Assembly: GCA_021784115.1 (NCBI GenBank)
Contig: JAJXTE010000015.1
Coordinates: 1-34,456 of the forward strand
Source: Pseudomonadota bacterium
GTDB lineage: Bacteria; Pseudomonadota; Gammaproteobacteria; Burkholderiales; Thiobacillaceae
Reading direction: 5' to 3'
Length of the DNA stretch: 34,456 nucleotides
The notes beneath the pieces are model-generated. The model ran no database searches and was not told the origin of the DNA. It saw only the letters and a program-made list of their open reading frames with translations. Shown piece after piece: positions 32,688 to 34,456 of the stretch. The position numbers and the translations under genes are program-made. Each line of letters starts with the position of its first letter. Position 1 is the stretch's first letter.

Positions 32688-33950
32688 CTAGATGGACTGC
32701 GTTTGATCCCGCCCAAGTGCCTTGGACTGGTATAGGGCCTTGTCTGCGCGGGTCAGCAAGGCATCCACGGAGTCGTCCGTGTCCAGCCATTCTGAAATCC
32801 CGATACTGACCGACCAGGCAATAGGCTCGCTCTCTCTTCCCGCCTCATGAAAGCGGTTCGCAACCAGCGTGGCGTGTTCGACACCGGTGTTCGGGAGGAT
32901 GGCCATGAATTCGTCCCCGCCGAAACGGGTAAACAGGTCTGTATCCCTGAGGAAGGTTTTTGCTTTGCTTGAGAAATCGATCAGGACCTTGTCGCCGCCG
33001 AGATGGCCGTACGTGTCGTTGATTTCCTTGAAATTGTCCAGGTCGATCAGCATGACGGACAGCCTGTTTCCGTAGCGTTTGGAACGGGAAATCTCTCGCT
33101 GCAATTCCACGATGGCTGACTTCTTGTTGAGACATTGCGTCAGATCGTCATGGCGGCTGGCGAATTCCAGGTCCTGCCGCAGCCTTTCGGACCCCAGCAT
33201 GATGAAGCTGACCGTCCCGAGCGGAACCATGACGGAAGGGATGGCCATGAAGAGAAGCTGCGACGTGGAATCGTCAAAAATGCTGGTGGGGTGCTGCAAA
33301 CCGAGCATGATCCCGCCAAGGCGAACGACCCTTGAGACGATCAGCACGGCGAGCGAAAAGATTAGAATGCCGCGCCCCGTGGTTTTGGGCAACTTCTTCA
33401 GGACAAGGGTCAAGTGATCCAGGATCACAATCAGGGTGAAGAGGCTCAAGGTGGCAAGCCGCACCTCGGGATTCGGCTGGACATACGTGAACCAGGCGAA
33501 CAAGGACGCATAGCACGCAACAAAGCAGACCAGCAGCGTTCGGCTGAATCGCGGCGGCATTCCGGAAAACTTGCGGGTGCCGGCATTCATGATCATGAAG
33601 CCAGCCAGCAGCATCAGATTGGCTGCAACAATGCTGAACGCGTCCGGAATGACGTCCCGGGCCACGAACAACGGGATGCCCAGTGCAATGACGAAGACGG
33701 ACAGGCCCCACTCATGCAGGCCCTGAATGTTTCTCGGGTAGGTCCTTGCAATGACCAGCAGCACGGCGCTCATGGCCAGTGCCATGAAACCCGAGCTGAG
33801 CAGGATGATTAACGGGGCCGGCATTTCAAGAAAGCGTGTTATTCGTTGTCCATTCGATTGCTGGGCAGGCCAGGCGCTCTGCGCGCCGGTCAATGCGCGG
33901 CGAAGCCTGCTTACCGGGGCGACACTGGATTCTCTCATTGATATGGCCAT
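32688..33950 (-). CDS. Membrane diguanylate cyclase (GGDEF)
   Basis: 420 residues from ATG 33950, which has GGAGGAA directly in front; the long upstream extension is not protein-like. After about 40 residues come six to seven membrane spans (about 44-260, beginning PLIILLSSGFMALAMSAVLLVI), then a GGDEF domain (about 260-420). The domain has DDLTQCLNKKS, LIDLDNFKEINDTYGH, the inhibitory RDTD site and the intact FGGDEF, so it should be an active, product-inhibited cyclase. The membrane part is of unknown ligand. It diverges from a partial gene at the window end. Confidence 0.92.
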   Translation of the reverse strand: MAISMRESSVAPVSRLRRALTGAQSAWPAQQSNGQRITRFLEMPAPLIILLSSGFMALAMSAVLLVIARTYPRNIQGLHEWGLSVFVIALGIPLFVARDVIPDAFSIVAANLMLLAGFMIMNAGTRKFSGMPPRFSRTLLVCFVACYASLFAWFTYVQPNPEVRLATLSLFTLIVILDHLTLVLKKLPKTTGRGILIFSLAVLIVSRVVRLGGIMLGLQHPTSIFDDSTSQLLFMAIPSVMVPLGTVSFIMLGSERLRQDLEFASRHDDLTQCLNKKSAIVELQREISRSKRYGNRLSVMLIDLDNFKEINDTYGHLGGDKVLIDFSSKAKTFLRDTDLFTRFGGDEFMAILPNTGVEHATLVANRFHEAGRESEPIAWSVSIGISEWLDTDDSVDALLTRADKALYQSKALGRDQTQSI

Positions 33951-34275
33951 TTCCTCCGCATTCGGTGGCGCCCGGCCTTGCGATCGGCTTCTGCGTGTGT
34001 GATCAGGATCGCCGGCGGCGGCAAAGGCCGTGCCGGGCAACTTCAGAGCCGGCAGCAAACCTGTGAAACCAGTTGCGTTTCGCAGCCAAGCCTTGCAATG
34101 CGTGGCGCCACGTGCAAGACCGAGCCCCGTCGCGCGTCGGGGTCCGCTCCAGGGAAGCAACGCGCGCGCGGGAACTATGATGCGTAGTTGAGCCGTATCT
34201 TGCGGAGGGCGCCCATGACAATGTTCTTGTTGCGGAATGCGTGTGTTCCTGCACATGCAGGGGGTCGGGTGAGGC
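33951..34275. promoter_or_regulatory. 325-bp divergent region with a nested dyad
   Basis: No gene seen. It holds CTTGCA/TGCAAG (34092-34097, 34113-34118) enclosing the palindrome GTGGCGCCAC (34102-34111), and a dyad AACTA-N7-TAGTT (34173-34189) over a TATGAT hexamer (34176-34181). Both the leftward cyclase and the rightward edge gene must be transcribed from it. Confidence 0.4.
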
Positions 34276-34456
34276 ATGGCCGCCCCTGACGAAGCCGATC
34301 TGACGCAGGCCACGGCCGCCGTGGGCACTCTCCTGGAAGGGTTGGGCCTTTCCGCCCCTCTCTACGCCGTCGAACCGCGCGAGGGGAAGTGGGCGGTAAT
34401 CGTGGAATGCGCAACCGGGTCGGGGTGGCAGCGCGTGGAGTTGCGGGCAGGCCATG
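34276..34456 (+). CDS. Partial gene at the right edge, unrecognised
   Basis: From ATG 34276, after GTGAGG, the frame stays open to the last base: about 60 residues beginning MAAPDEADLTQATAAVGTLL, with an acidic N-terminus and a GKWAVIVECATGSGWQRVEL segment. Codon use is like real genes here. No family recognised; the rest lies outside the window. Confidence 0.6.
   Translation, partial: MAAPDEADLTQATAAVGTLLEGLGLSAPLYAVEPREGKWAVIVECATGSGWQRVELRAGH

Noticed and set aside
34040-34120. c-di-GMP-I (GEMM) riboswitch
   Set aside because: GCAAACC and GAAA are present but the paired stems and the ACGCAAAGCC block are not; kept only as a low-interest item to test.

Overview
The window (about 34.5 kb, high GC, strong G/C bias at third codon positions) reads as a chromosomal segment of a betaproteobacterium. 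A Thiobacillus-like or related sulfur-oxidising lineage is my best guess. It rests on gene content (DUF2173 and DUF302 proteins, a SoxH-like metallo-hydrolase, the SpmAB-fusion/Ppx pair), not on a marker gene. I see no rRNA, tRNA, insertion sequence, integrase or CRISPR array.

Left part (1-6684): a selenium/thiohistidine cluster and a molybdopterin cluster. egtD (cut by the left edge) and selD run leftward and abut. An EgtB/SenA-type sulfoxide/selenoxide synthase gene diverges from them, a combination that fits selenoneine and/or ergothioneine synthesis. moaA converges on it. Across a short divergent region with a ModE-type operator lies the mobB-moeA-moaD-moaE operon. A short ModE-like winged-helix regulator is encoded at about 15 kb.

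Middle part (6685-17200): a cytochrome b561 and a YceI lipocalin-like periplasmic protein form a yceJ-yceI-like pair, followed by the rRNA hydroxylation protein RlhA. Then come a DUF599 membrane protein, a possible tiny gene, and a sensor kinase/NtrC-family regulator pair with two related palindromes in front of it. After the ModE-like regulator come a secreted DUF302 protein, a CrcB fluoride channel with a DUF190 partner, and a TSUP permease.

From 17.2 to 23.5 kb three leftward genes encode a PAS/GAF/GGDEF/EAL protein, a SoxH-like MBL hydrolase overlapping it by 4 nt, and a REC-REC-GGDEF response regulator. From 23.7 to 27.9 kb is a tight rightward operon: membrane-anchored GyrI-like protein, CobD/CbiB-family membrane protein, SpmA-SpmB fusion and exopolyphosphatase Ppx. 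It ends at a large hairpin. Cyclopropane-fatty-acid synthase follows.

Right part (29.4-34.5 kb): an unrecognised cysteine-bearing protein diverges from three tandem DUF2173 genes. The first is split by a -1 frameshift lying exactly on an A AAG GGT heptamer. The second carries an in-frame TAA at nearly the same place in the fold. The third is intact. Then follow an OmpA-like protein with a good intrinsic terminator, a membrane diguanylate cyclase, and the first 60 codons of a rightward gene at the edge.

The items most worth follow-up are the tandem DUF2173 array with its frameshift/stop pair, the selD-egtB-egtD cluster, the ModE operator paired with a ModE protein lacking sensor domains, and a three-way-junction-like element before the cytochrome b561 gene.
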